Shown: positions 6,304 through 15,058, counted from the stretch's first letter. The stretch is DNA of 23,032 nucleotides from Thiobacillaceae bacterium (GCA_012274165.1 JAAPAA010000209.1:1-23032), one strand, 5' to 3'. Notes: a model not told the origin generated them from the letters alone. Made by a program: numbers and translations.

Positions 6304-7350
6304 ATGCGCGCCCTGTTCGTTTTGCTGTTTGTTCCGCTACTCGCCTTTGCCCAGGCAGGCGGCCCGCCTTTCATTCCGGTCAACATGATGAAAGTCACCG
6401 CCTCGCCAGTATCCACCACGGTCAACGCCGTGGGCGCACTGATTGCCGAAGACAGCGTGGTGCTGCGTCCGGAAATCGACGGCCGCATCGCCACCCTGCT
6501 GTTCAAGGAAGGCCAGCCGGTCAACAAAGGTGCGGTGCTGGTGGTGCTCGATTCCGCCGAACAGCGCGCGCACGTAGCCGCCGCCCAGGCGGACATGAAG
6601 CTGGCAGCAAGCCGCTACAAGCGCAGCGAGGAACTGGTCGCGCAGAACTTCATCTCGAAACAGGCGCTCGACGAATCGCGGGCCAACCTCGACATCCTGC
6701 GCGCGCGCCTGCAGCAGGAGCAGGTCACGCTCGACAAGACCGTGCTGCGCGCGCCGTTTGCCGCAGTGGCCGGGCTGCGTCAGGTGAGCCCCGGCGCCTA
6801 TATCAAGAAAGGCGACGACATCGTGCGGCTGGACGCGCTCGGCACCCTCAAACTGGAAGTGCCGGTGCCGGAAACCTATTTGCCGCTGGTGCACATCGGC
6901 CTGCCGGTCACGCTGACGATCGATGCGCTGCCGGGGCAAACGTTCAGCGGCAAGGTGCATGCGATCGACCCGGTGGTCGATCCGGTCAGCCGCAACGTGC
7001 GGGTGCGCGCACGCATCGCCAATCCTAAAGGACAGCTCAAACCCGGCATGTTCGCCCGCGCCACCGCCGATCTTGGCGGCAAGACCAGCGCCATCCTGCT
7101 GCCTGAGCAGGTGATCGTGCCGCGCCCGGACGGCAGCTATGTATTTCTGGCGGTTAACGGCAAGGCCGAACTGCGCAAGGTCACCCTCGGCAAGCGCGAA
7201 CCGGGCCGGGTCGAAATCGTTTCCGGCGTGGCGGTCGGCGACACCGTCGTGCTCGACGGCCAGATCAAGCTGCGGCCCGGCGTGCCGGTCGTCACGCTGG
7301 ATCAGGCGGCGCAGATGATGAAAAAAATGCAGGCCGGCAAGCCGCACTGA
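6304..7350 (+). CDS. RND efflux periplasmic adaptor (membrane fusion protein)
   Basis: This 348-residue protein begins with a short signal peptide (MRALFVLLFVPLLAFAQA). It shows the adaptor order: a barrel-sandwich/lipoyl half (VVLRPEIDGRIATLLFKEGQ), an alpha-helical hairpin from about residue 92 to 145 with the motif LVAQNFISKQALDE, the second lipoyl half (TVLRAPFAAVAGLRQVSPGA), then beta-barrel and membrane-proximal domains (DPVSRNVRVRARI, LKPGMFARA). There is no lipobox, so it is probably a soluble or signal-anchored adaptor. It links the inner-membrane pump encoded next to an outer-membrane channel; no channel gene lies in this window. GGAA lies upstream of the ATG. Substrate cannot be told from sequence. 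Confidence 0.94.
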   Translation: MRALFVLLFVPLLAFAQAGGPPFIPVNMMKVTASPVSTTVNAVGALIAEDSVVLRPEIDGRIATLLFKEGQPVNKGAVLVVLDSAEQRAHVAAAQADMKLAASRYKRSEELVAQNFISKQALDESRANLDILRARLQQEQVTLDKTVLRAPFAAVAGLRQVSPGAYIKKGDDIVRLDALGTLKLEVPVPETYLPLVHIGLPVTLTIDALPGQTFSGKVHAIDPVVDPVSRNVRVRARIANPKGQLKPGMFARATADLGGKTSAILLPEQVIVPRPDGSYVFLAVNGKAELRKVTLGKREPGRVEIVSGVAVGDTVVLDGQIKLRPGVPVVTLDQAAQMMKKMQAGKPH

Positions 7351-7412
7351 TCCAGGCAATCCGCGTAAACCACGCGCCGCGCTTAATCCAAGATATCCGC
7401 AAAGACTGAGTC

Positions 7413-10400
7413 ATGATCCTTTCCGACATTTCCATCCGCCGCCCGGTGCTGGCCACCGTGATGAGCCTGCTCATCATGCTGATCGGCCTGATCGCCTTCA
7501 ACCGCCTGCCGGTGCGCGAGTACCCCAACATCGACGCCCCGGTGGTGTCGGTGCGCACGGTCTACCCCGGCGCCTCCGCCGAAGTGATGGAAAGCCAGGT
7601 CACCAAGCCGCTGGAGGATTCGCTGTCCGGCATCGAGGGCATCCGCACCATCAAATCGGTCAGCCGCGAGGAAGTCAGCCAGATCACGGTGGAATTCATC
7701 CAGTCGCGCGACCCCGAAGCCGCCGCCAACGACGTGCGCGACCGTGTGGCGCGAGTGCGCGGACAACTGCCGAATGAAACCGACGACCCGGTGGTGGCCA
7801 AGATCGAGGCCGACGCCCAGGCCATCATCTGGCTGGCGTTCTCCAGCGACCGCCAATCGCCGCTGCAAATCACCGACTACGCTGACCGCGTGGTGGCCGA
7901 CCAGCTGAAAACCCTGCCGGGCGTCGCCTCGGTCATCATCGGTGGCGAGCGCCGCTACGCCATGCGGGTGTGGCTCGACCCCGACCGCATGGCCTCGCTC
8001 GGCATCACGGTGCAGGACGTGGAGGTCGCGCTCAGGAGCCAGAATACCGAGCTGCCGTCAGGCCGCATCGAAAGCCAGACCCGCGAGTTCTCGGTGCTGG
8101 CCGAAACCGACCTCAAGACCCCGGCCGAATTTGAACAGATCATCATTCGTGACAGCAACGGCGTGCTGACCCGGCTGGCCGACATCGGCCGCGCCGAGGT
8201 CGGTGCCGAAGACGAGCGCAACATCGTACGCGTCAACGGCCGCGCCGCGGTGGGCTTGGGCATCGTCAAGCAGTCGACCGCCAACACGCTGGAAGTCGCA
8301 CGCGCAGTCAAGGCCGAAGTGCCGCGTTTGCAGGCCTCCCTGCCGAAAGGCATGCAGCTCAAAGTCGCTTTCGACAGCTCGATCTTCATCGAAAAATCGA
8401 TCGACGCCGTGTACAGGACCATGATCGAAGCCATGGTCCTGGTGGTCGGCGTGATCTTCCTGTTCCTGCGCAACTGGCGCGCCACGCTGATCCCCTTCGT
8501 CACCATCCCGGTGTCGCTGATCGGCGCCTTCATCTTTCTCTACGCCATGGGCTTCACCATCAACGTGCTGACCCTGTTGGGCCTGGTATTGGCGATCGGC
8601 CTGGTGGTGGACGACGCCATCGTCATGCTGGAGAACATCTACCGCCACATCGAAGAGGGCATGCCGCCTTACGACGCCGCACTCAAGGGCGCGAAGGAAA
8701 TCGGCTTCGCGGTGATGGCGATGACGCTGACGCTGGCCGCCGTGTTCGCCCCGCTGGCCTTCGCCGAGGGCAACACCGGCAAGCTGTTCACCGAATTCGC
8801 GCTGACCGTGGCGGCCGCGGTGCTGGTGTCCGGCTTTGTCGCACTGACGCTGACACCGATGATGGCGAGCCGGATCCTGCGCCATGAAACCCGCCACAAC
8901 GCGCTGTTCAATCTGGGCGAGCGCGTGCTGAAGGGGCTAAACGCCGCCTACACGCGCGGCGTGACGCGCGTGGTCAGGCACCCGCTGATCGTCGCGCTGG
9001 TGTTCGTGCTGGTGGCGGCGGCCGCGTTCGGCCTGTTGAAATCTCTCAAGTCGGAGCTGGCGCCAACCGAGGACCGCGGCTTCTTCATCAGCTTCATGCT
9101 CGCGCCCGAAGGCTCCACCCTGCAATACACCGACCAGTACGCGCGCCAGCTCGAAGGCCTGCTGCAGAGTGTGCCCGAGACCGAAACGGCATTCGTCGTG
9201 GTGGCGCCAGGACTGGAGCGTCCCAACCCGGTCAACAGTGCGCTGTCGTTCGTGATGCTGAAGCCGTGGGAAGAGCGCAGCCGCAGCCAGATGGCGATTA
9301 CCGAAAGCCTCGGCCCAAAAATGTTCATGGGGATGCCCGGCGTGCTCGCGTTCCCGATCAACCCGCCTTCGCTCGGCCAGAGTTTCCGCAATCCGCCGCT
9401 GCAGTTCGTGGTGCAGGCGCCGAGCTATGCCGAACTCGACAAGGCGGTGGAAGCGCTGATGGTCAAGGTGCGTGCCTATCCCGGGCTGCTCAACGCCGAC
9501 AGCGATCTCAAGCTCAACAAACCGCAGCTCAAGGTCAACATCAACCGCGACAAGGCGGCGCAGATGGGCGTCGGCGTCGACACCATCGGCCGCACCCTGG
9601 AAACCCTGCTCGGCGGGCGCGAGGTCACCCGCTTCAAGCAGGCAGGCGAGCAATACAACGTCATCGTCCAGCTCGACCCCGCCGCGCGCGCCACCCCGCA
9701 GAATCTGACCGCCTTGTATGTGCGTGGCGATGGCGGCAGCCTCACTGCGCTGTCCAATCTGGTCGCCGTCACCGAAACCGTCGCGCCGAAGGAGCTCAAC
9801 CACTTCGACCGCCAGCGCGCCGCTGTCATCTCGGCCAACATCGCCCCCGGCTACACCCTGGGCGAGGCGTTGACGTTCATGGACAAGGCCGCCAAGGACA
9901 CGCTACCGAAATCCGCGCGCACCGCGCTCGACGGCCAGTCGCGTGAATTCGGCGAATCCGGGCAAACCCTGGCGATCACCTTCGGGCTGGCGCTAATCAT
10001 CATTTACCTGGTGCTGGCGGCACAGTTCGAGAGCTTCATCTCGCCCTTCATCATCATGCTCACCGTGCCGCTTGCCGCCACCGGCGCGTTGCTGGCGCTC
10101 AAACTCACCGGCGCCACGCTCAACGTCTACAGCCAGATCGGGCTGGTCATGCTGGTCGGCCTCATCACCAAGCACGGCATCCTGATCGTCGAGTTCGCCA
10201 ATCAGCTGCACGCGCGCGGCCAACCCAAGGTCGAGGCGGTGATCGAGGCGGCCAGCCTGCGCCTGCGGCCGATCCTGATGACCACTGCCGCGATGGTGCT
10301 GGGCGCGGTACCGCTGGCGCTGGCTCAGGGCGCCGGGGCGGAATCGCGCTCGCCGATCGGCTGGGTCATCGTCGGCGGCCTGCTGCTCGGCACCCTGCTG

Positions 10401-10493
10401 ACGCTGTTCGTCATCCCGGTCGCCTACACCCTGCTGACGCGCAATCCGGCAGCCGTCAACGCTGCCGCCCAGCCGCTTCCCGCCCAGAAGTGA
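7413..10493 (+). CDS. RND multidrug-type efflux pump, inner-membrane transporter
   Basis: At 1026 residues this has the normal length of the HAE1 (hydrophobic/amphiphilic efflux) RND family. The N-terminus SIRRPVLATVMSLLIMLIG is the first membrane helix, followed by REYPNIDAPVVSVRTVYPGA, the classic start of the periplasmic porter domain. Proton-relay residues are present: D400 and D401 in GLVLAIGLVVDDAIVMLEN (TM4) and K920 in VMLVGLITKHGILIVEFAN (TM10). Twelve membrane helices fit the hydrophobic pattern, with large periplasmic loops at about 35-330 and 550-850. It acts as a trimer using proton motive force. It follows its adaptor by 62 bp and forms one operon with it. Two acidic residues in TM4 point to drug or organic efflux rather than a heavy-metal (HME) pump. 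Substrate is unknown. Confidence 0.95.
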   Translation: MILSDISIRRPVLATVMSLLIMLIGLIAFNRLPVREYPNIDAPVVSVRTVYPGASAEVMESQVTKPLEDSLSGIEGIRTIKSVSREEVSQITVEFIQSRDPEAAANDVRDRVARVRGQLPNETDDPVVAKIEADAQAIIWLAFSSDRQSPLQITDYADRVVADQLKTLPGVASVIIGGERRYAMRVWLDPDRMASLGITVQDVEVALRSQNTELPSGRIESQTREFSVLAETDLKTPAEFEQIIIRDSNGVLTRLADIGRAEVGAEDERNIVRVNGRAAVGLGIVKQSTANTLEVARAVKAEVPRLQASLPKGMQLKVAFDSSIFIEKSIDAVYRTMIEAMVLVVGVIFLFLRNWRATLIPFVTIPVSLIGAFIFLYAMGFTINVLTLLGLVLAIGLVVDDAIVMLENIYRHIEEGMPPYDAALKGAKEIGFAVMAMTLTLAAVFAPLAFAEGNTGKLFTEFALTVAAAVLVSGFVALTLTPMMASRILRHETRHNALFNLGERVLKGLNAAYTRGVTRVVRHPLIVALVFVLVAAAAFGLLKSLKSELAPTEDRGFFISFMLAPEGSTLQYTDQYARQLEGLLQSVPETETAFVVVAPGLERPNPVNSALSFVMLKPWEERSRSQMAITESLGPKMFMGMPGVLAFPINPPSLGQSFRNPPLQFVVQAPSYAELDKAVEALMVKVRAYPGLLNADSDLKLNKPQLKVNINRDKAAQMGVGVDTIGRTLETLLGGREVTRFKQAGEQYNVIVQLDPAARATPQNLTALYVRGDGGSLTALSNLVAVTETVAPKELNHFDRQRAAVISANIAPGYTLGEALTFMDKAAKDTLPKSARTALDGQSREFGESGQTLAITFGLALIIIYLVLAAQFESFISPFIIMLTVPLAATGALLALKLTGATLNVYSQIGLVMLVGLITKHGILIVEFANQLHARGQPKVEAVIEAASLRLRPILMTTAAMVLGAVPLALAQGAGAESRSPIGWVIVGGLLLGTLLTLFVIPVAYTLLTRNPAAVNAAAQPLPAQK

Positions 10494-10502
10494 TGAACTC
10501 GC

Positions 10503-10536
10503 CCCCTGCGTTGACGAAGCCTCGTCAGCGCAGGGG
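10503..10536. terminator. Strong hairpin after the RND pump gene, without T-tract
   Basis: CCCCTGCGTTGACGA (10503-10517) pairs with TCGTCAGCGCAGGGG (10522-10536) across an AGCC loop: 15 bp with one G-T wobble. It begins seven bases after the pump stop codon. No T-run follows on either strand, so it may protect the 3' end or assist termination rather than act as a standard intrinsic terminator. Confidence 0.55.
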
Positions 10537-10615
10537 CGCAGCGCATTCATCAGCCTGTCAAACCCCCCTGATTTAATGCGGTTTTCAATCGATTTACCCC
10601 GATCAGGAGACTGGC

Positions 10616-10921
10616 ATGGACACTGCATATACCTTGGCATACACAACGCAAGGAGCAGACAACATGATTGACCTCAACCAAGGCGGCTCACTCGATGTCA
10701 CCCTGAAGGAAGACACACAGGGTCGGGACAACGTGATTCTGGCCCTTGCAACGCAAGGCTGTGAACTCAGTCTGACGCCGCATCAGGCACGCGTGCTGGC
10801 AACCGAGCTCATCATGGCCGTCAACCGCGCCGAAGTGCGCAACAACCTCAAACACAGTCAGAACATGGTGCGCAGCGGGCAGCAGCAAACCAACCGGCGC
10901 GGCATCTTTCAGGTGACTTGA
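10616..10921 (+). CDS. Small uncharacterised protein
   Basis: The frame encodes 101 residues from ATG 10616, or 85 residues from ATG 10664. Both starts have a good ribosome site: AGGAG before 10616 (about seven bases away) and AAGGAG before 10664 (about eight bases away). The residues between them (MDTAYTLAYTTQGADN) look unstructured, so the conserved protein may begin MIDLNQGGSLDVTLKEDTQG. The middle (ILALATQGCELSLTPHQARV, then LATELIMAVNRAEVRNN) suggests a small alpha/beta protein with a helix after one cysteine. There is no signal peptide or membrane segment. I do not recognise the family. It stands alone between the RND operon hairpin and the thioredoxin leader. Confidence 0.65.
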   Translation: MDTAYTLAYTTQGADNMIDLNQGGSLDVTLKEDTQGRDNVILALATQGCELSLTPHQARVLATELIMAVNRAEVRNNLKHSQNMVRSGQQQTNRRGIFQVT

Positions 10922-10937
10922 GACATACCGTTTTCGG

Positions 10938-10955
10938 GCGACCGGCTTCGGTCGC
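10938..10955. other. Perfect 7-bp hairpin after the small gene
   Basis: GCGACCG (10938-10944), loop GCTT, CGGTCGC (10949-10955). It lies 17 bases after the stop of the small gene. No T-run follows on either strand, so it is at best a weak terminator. Confidence 0.45.
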
Positions 10956-11002
10956 ACCCAGGGTAGCAGGCAGCCAGGCTTGATCTACCTTACTATGAGC
11001 CC

Positions 11003-11075
11003 CGCTTGGCGGTGGCGCGCCATCCATGATAGGGTGGCACTCAGGCGCAGGGACTCGTCCTTGCGCCTTTTCTTT
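11003..11075 (+). ncRNA. Possible small RNA or attenuated leader upstream of thioredoxin
   Basis: A -10-like TACTAT at 10991-10996, without a convincing -35, could start a transcript near 11003. It would contain a hairpin GCCATCC (11019-11025) / GGGTGGC (11032-11038) with loop ATGATA and end at the terminator at 11044-11075. No open frame with a ribosome site is evident. It matches no RNA family I know, and may simply be the thioredoxin leader. Confidence 0.25.
11044..11075 (+). terminator. Intrinsic terminator in the intergenic region before thioredoxin
   Basis: GGCGCAGGGAC (11044-11054) pairs with GTCCTTGCGCC (11057-11067), 11 bp with one G-T wobble; the tightest pairs would open to give a loop of about six bases. 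TTTTCTTT follows at 11068-11075. It lies 57 bases before the thioredoxin ATG, and 123 bases after the stop of the previous gene, so it may end that transcript, an attenuated leader, or a small RNA. Confidence 0.65.
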
Positions 11076-11077
11076 AT

Positions 11078-11111
11078 GCCCTGCGGGGGCTATCCCACCG
11101 GGCGTTTTTTT
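11078..11111 (+). terminator. Second, imperfect terminator-like element before thioredoxin
   Basis: GCCC (11078-11081) and GGGC (11100-11103) pair, with GGG/CCC possible inside across mismatches. A run of seven T follows at 11105-11111. It is only 21 bases upstream of the thioredoxin start, inside any leader. Pairing is weaker than in the preceding hairpin. Confidence 0.4.
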
Positions 11112-11132
11112 ACCTTTACGCAGGAATCCAGC

Positions 11133-11507
11133 ATGGCTGTCATCGAACTCACCCAGGCAAATTTCGAATCCACCATTCAGGGCAACGACGTCGTCGTCGT
11201 CGATTTCTGGGCACCCTGGTGCGGCCCGTGCCGCGGCTTTGCGCCCATCTTCGAGGCCGCCGCCGAGAAACACGCCAACATCGTGTTCGCCAAGGTCAAC
11301 ACCGAAGTCGAACAGGAACTGGCCGGTTTCTTCCAGATTCGCTCCATCCCCACCCTGATGGTATTCCGCGAACAGGTCATTCTGTATTCCGAATCCGGTT
11401 CGCTCCCCGCCCATGCGCTCGACGGCCTGATTGAGCAGGTGATGGGGCTGGACATGGCGCAAGTCCACAAGGACATCGCCGAGCAGCAAGCATCGCCCCA
11501 GGCTTAA
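11133..11507 (+). CDS. Thioredoxin-family protein
   Basis: This 124-residue cytoplasmic thiol-disulfide oxidoreductase has the canonical active site WCGPC (C30, C33) in VVVDFWAPWCGPCRGFAPIF, then a VNTEVEQELAGFFQIRSIPT stretch with the conserved cis-proline. The fold is complete and has about 15 extra residues at the C-terminus (DMAQVHKDIAEQQASPQA) compared with TrxA of about 108. AGGA precedes the ATG at 11133 by eight bases. The frame is open upstream to 10980, but that segment contains the terminator hairpins and has no ribosome site, so the shorter start is chosen. It converges on hda with three bases between stop codons. It may be a secondary thioredoxin rather than the housekeeping one. 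Confidence 0.92.
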   Translation: MAVIELTQANFESTIQGNDVVVVDFWAPWCGPCRGFAPIFEAAAEKHANIVFAKVNTEVEQELAGFFQIRSIPTLMVFREQVILYSESGSLPAHALDGLIEQVMGLDMAQVHKDIAEQQASPQA

Positions 11508-11510
11508 GCC

Positions 11511-12158
11511 TCAGACCGGCGGGTTAAGCAGCTGACGCGCCAGCGGCAAGGTGATCGGACGGCGCGTTTCCAGGCTGATCCGGTCCAGCGCTTCCAGCAC
11601 CGCCAACTGGCTTTGCATGTCGCGCGCGGCACGGGTCAACAGGTAATCCGCCACCTGCGGGTCAAGCTGGAATCCGAGCGTTTCGGCGTGTTGCTGTAAC
11701 GCAGTGCGCTTCTCCGCATCGTTTAACGGCTGTATCTGAAACACCAGACCCCAGCCAAACCGGCTTTGCAGTTCCGGCATCAGCGGCAGCTCGGCTGGCG
11801 GCAGGCTGCCCGCAGCCAGCCACAGTCCGGCGTCTTCACGTACCTGGTTGAATGCAGCAAACCCAGCCTGTTGCCGGGCGGCGTCCCAGCTTTCCACTGC
11901 ATCCGCAACGACGACTTCGGCTGCCGCAACCCCACCCTGCACCACGCTGAGCCCGCGCGCTTCACACGCTGCCGCCCAGGCCGCGAGCAAATAACTCTTG
12001 CCGCTCCCCGGCGCCCCCCATACATACACCATGCGCTCAGTCGCCGTGCCGTCGAGCATGGAATTGAGCTGCGAGACGAGTTCGATATTGCGCCCCGCTA
12101 CAAAACGGGCGAGATCGGGACGGGCAGGCGGACGAATGTCGAGCAGAAGCTGGCGCAT
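11511..12158 (-). CDS. hda: DnaA regulatory inactivator Hda (DnaA-like AAA+ protein)
   Basis: The 215-residue protein resembles the AAA+ part of DnaA without its DNA-binding domain. It starts MRQLLLDIRPPARPDLARFV, a clamp-binding-type N-terminus (QLLLDI), followed by GRNIELVSQL. Walker A is GAPGSGKSYLLAAW at residues about 47-60. The Walker B-like strand is VVVADAVESW, weaker than the usual DD. A sensor/DnaA-like block follows (PPAELPLMPELQSRFGWGLV), then a lid domain ending SLETRRPITLPLARQLL. Hda with the sliding clamp stimulates ATP hydrolysis on DnaA and so prevents re-initiation of replication. An in-frame GTG at 12179 would add seven residues, but the ATG matches relatives better. It converges on the thioredoxin gene. 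Confidence 0.9.
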   Translation of the reverse strand: MRQLLLDIRPPARPDLARFVAGRNIELVSQLNSMLDGTATERMVYVWGAPGSGKSYLLAAWAAACEARGLSVVQGGVAAAEVVVADAVESWDAARQQAGFAAFNQVREDAGLWLAAGSLPPAELPLMPELQSRFGWGLVFQIQPLNDAEKRTALQQHAETLGFQLDPQVADYLLTRAARDMQSQLAVLEALDRISLETRRPITLPLARQLLNPPV

Positions 12159-12245
12159 AGGGGCGCAAGGATAAAGCACTTGTCCCCGGGCCGGTTAGCG
12201 AAGACAGTTCGCACCGCCGCCATGTGAGTGCCCGCCGTGCGCGGC

Positions 12246-12251
12246 TATACT
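12246..12251 (+). promoter_or_regulatory. Candidate -10 element of nadA
   Basis: TATACT matches five of six consensus positions and lies 31 bases before the nadA ATG. No good -35 exists at 16-18 bp spacing, so support is weak. It falls in the divergent space between hda and nadA. Confidence 0.35.
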
Positions 12252-12282
12252 TTGGACTTTTCCGACCGCCGTGTTCGATTCG

Positions 12283-13347
12283 ATGAGTCCTGCTTTTTCT
12301 GTACCGCTTAAATCCGTCATCCAGCCTCCGCCCATGGTCGAAGAAAACCTGGAGCCTGCCGAACGCGACGCCCTCAAAACCCGCATCAAGGCGCTGATGA
12401 AACAGCAGGACACCGTGCTGGTGGCGCATTACTACACCTCGGCCGACCTGCAGGATCTGGCCGAGGAAACCGGCGGCTGCGTGTCGGATTCGCTGGAAAT
12501 GGCGCGCTTCGGCCACGCCCATCCGGCGCAGACGCTGATCGTCGCCGGGGTCAAGTTCATGGGCGAGACGGCCAAGATCCTGAATCCGGAAAAGCGCGTG
12601 CTGATGCCCGATCTCGGCGCCGACTGTTCGCTCGATCTGTCCTGCCCGGCGGACGCGTTCGCCGCCTGGTGCGACGCCCATCCGGACCGCCTGTCGGTCG
12701 TCTACGCCAACACCAGCGCGGCGGTCAAGGCGCGCGCCGACTGGGTCGTCACCTCCGGCATCGCGGTCAAGATCGTCAAATACCTGCACAGCCAGGGCCA
12801 CAAACTGCTGTGGGCGCCGGATCGCCACCTGGGCGATTATGTGCAGCGCGTCAGCGGCGCCGACATGCTGCTGTGGCAGGGCTCATGCGTGGTGCATGAA
12901 GCGTTCAAGGCCGAGGCATTGAAGAAGCTGCACGCCGAACATCCGGCCGCCGCCGTGCTGGTGCACCCCGAATCGCCCGCAGCGGTGATCGCGCTGGCGG
13001 ACGTGGTGGGTTCGACCACGCAACTGATCGAAGCGGTGAAAAACCTGCCCAACCCCGAATTCATCGTGGCCACCGACAACGGCATTTTCCACAAGATGCA
13101 CGCCGCCGCCCCCGGCAAAATCCTGCTGGAAGCGCCAACGGCGGGCGAAGGCGCCACCTGCCAGTCGTGCGCGCATTGCCCGTGGATGGCGATGAACGGC
13201 CTGCGCAATCTGGCGAGCGTGCTGGAGTCAGGCGCCAACGAAATCCTCATCGAGGAGTCTGTGCGCGCCAAAGCCTTGCTGTCGATCCAGCGCATGCTGA
13301 ATTTTGCCGCCGCCGAAAAGGCGGGGCAGATTCAGCTGGGAGACTAA
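12283..13347 (+). CDS. nadA: Quinolinate synthase A
   Basis: NadA is a [4Fe-4S] enzyme that condenses iminoaspartate with dihydroxyacetone phosphate to quinolinate in NAD synthesis. The ATG start gives 354 residues; an in-frame GTG at 12271 would add four. Signatures in order: VAHYYTSADLQDLAEETGG, VAGVKFMGETAKIL, MPDLGADCSLDLSCP (first cluster cysteine region, about residues 115-121), VYANTSAAVKARADWVVTS, LLWQGSCVVHEAF (second cluster cysteine, about 202), HPESP, GSTTQL, and the C-terminal CQSCAHCPWMAMN (third cluster cysteine among 293-299). The paired cysteines fit the longer proteobacterial NadA type. It probably shares a transcript with the DUF808 gene three bases downstream. nadB and nadC are not in this window. 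Confidence 0.96.
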   Translation: MSPAFSVPLKSVIQPPPMVEENLEPAERDALKTRIKALMKQQDTVLVAHYYTSADLQDLAEETGGCVSDSLEMARFGHAHPAQTLIVAGVKFMGETAKILNPEKRVLMPDLGADCSLDLSCPADAFAAWCDAHPDRLSVVYANTSAAVKARADWVVTSGIAVKIVKYLHSQGHKLLWAPDRHLGDYVQRVSGADMLLWQGSCVVHEAFKAEALKKLHAEHPAAAVLVHPESPAAVIALADVVGSTTQLIEAVKNLPNPEFIVATDNGIFHKMHAAAPGKILLEAPTAGEGATCQSCAHCPWMAMNGLRNLASVLESGANEILIEESVRAKALLSIQRMLNFAAAEKAGQIQLGD

Positions 13348-13350
13348 AGC

Positions 13351-14273
<923 letters not shown>

Positions 14274-14277
<4 letters not shown>

Positions 14278-14906
14278 GCCCTGTCAACACCAACCAGGCG
14301 CGCCAGCGCCCGGTCGTGGCGCCGTGACAGCAGCAGTTGCGCAACAAGCGCACCGATCAGCGCCAGAAACATGTCCCACTGCGTGTCCCACACATCGCCC
14401 TGGGTGGCGAGGAAAGCATCGGCGTCGCCCCCCATCGCCAGCGCTGCGCCCCATTCGGTGAATTCATAGCAGGCGGAAAACGCCAGCACCACAGAGGTGG
14501 TGAGGAAAAACAGCCAGCCACCCGGCTTGAGTGGGGTCTGGCGCAGCAGGATTTCCCGCGTCAGCATCGCCGGAATGAAGCCCTGCGCCAGATGCCCCAG
14601 GCGGTCATAGTGGTTGCGCGCCAGATCGAACGCATCCTGCACCCATAACCCAAGAGGCACTCGCGCATAGGTGTAATGCCCGCCCAGCATCAGGATCAGG
14701 CTGTGAACAAACAGCAGGCGACAGACCAGCGGCGTCAGCGGAAAACGGCGATGGGTTGCAAACAGCAGCGCGAGCCCCAGCATCACCGGCAGCGTTTCCA
14801 TCCACCAGGTCAGGCGGTCATAGGGCGCAATGCCCGACGCCACGAGCGCCATCAGCGCCAGCGCTACCAGCAGCGGGTTTTCGTGGCGCAGGATACGGTT
14901 CACCAC
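14274..14906 (-). CDS. DUF2238 (YjdF-like) membrane protein
   Basis: This 210-residue protein has about six hydrophobic segments and the family's polar motifs: YDRLTWWMETLPVMLGL, GGHYTYARVPLGLWVQDAFD, RNHYDRLGHLAQGFIPAM, SACYEFTEWGAALAMGGDAD and FLATQGDVWDTQWDMFLALI. The conserved His, Tyr, Glu and Asp residues facing the membrane centre are typical of DUF2238 proteins, whose function is not established. The start is GTGGTG (14906-14901), either GTG being possible, with GAGGG just upstream. Those codons overlap the stop of a possible 29-codon frame. The 3' end overlaps the DUF808 stop by three bases on the opposite strand. Confidence 0.9.
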
Positions 14907-14989
14907 CCACCCTCGCCCGGCACATCAATCAAACGCCCCGGTGCAAGCCGGCACAGACACGGTGGATTCACGTCATAAACAGCGGCCAT
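14900..14989 (-). CDS. Possible 29-residue small protein upstream of the DUF2238 gene
   Basis: ATG at 14989-14987 is preceded by AGGGA at a good distance and opens a 29-residue frame (MAAVYDVNPPCLCRLAPGRL, then IDVPGEGGW). Its TGA at 14902-14900 overlaps the GTGGTGA start of the DUF2238 gene, the geometry of translational coupling. A second ATG at 15007 would add six residues. There is a CxC motif and no membrane segment. No homology is recognised; it could be a real small protein, a regulatory leader peptide, or chance. Confidence 0.35.
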   Translation of the reverse strand: MAAVYDVNPPCLCRLAPGRLIDVPGEGGW

Positions 14990-15058
14990 GGTCGTTTCCC
15001 TGATCATTGGATGGGTTTGACGCGATTGTAGCGACTCACGACTTGCGCCCATATCCCG

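Noticed and set aside
8058..8897. Minus-strand frame of 279 codons within the RND pump gene
   Set aside because: His/Asp/Gln-rich shadow of the opposite strand; the pump frame carries all family motifs.
10980..11132. N-terminal extension of the thioredoxin gene
   Set aside because: The extra codons cover two terminator-like elements, lack a ribosome site and do not resemble a signal peptide.
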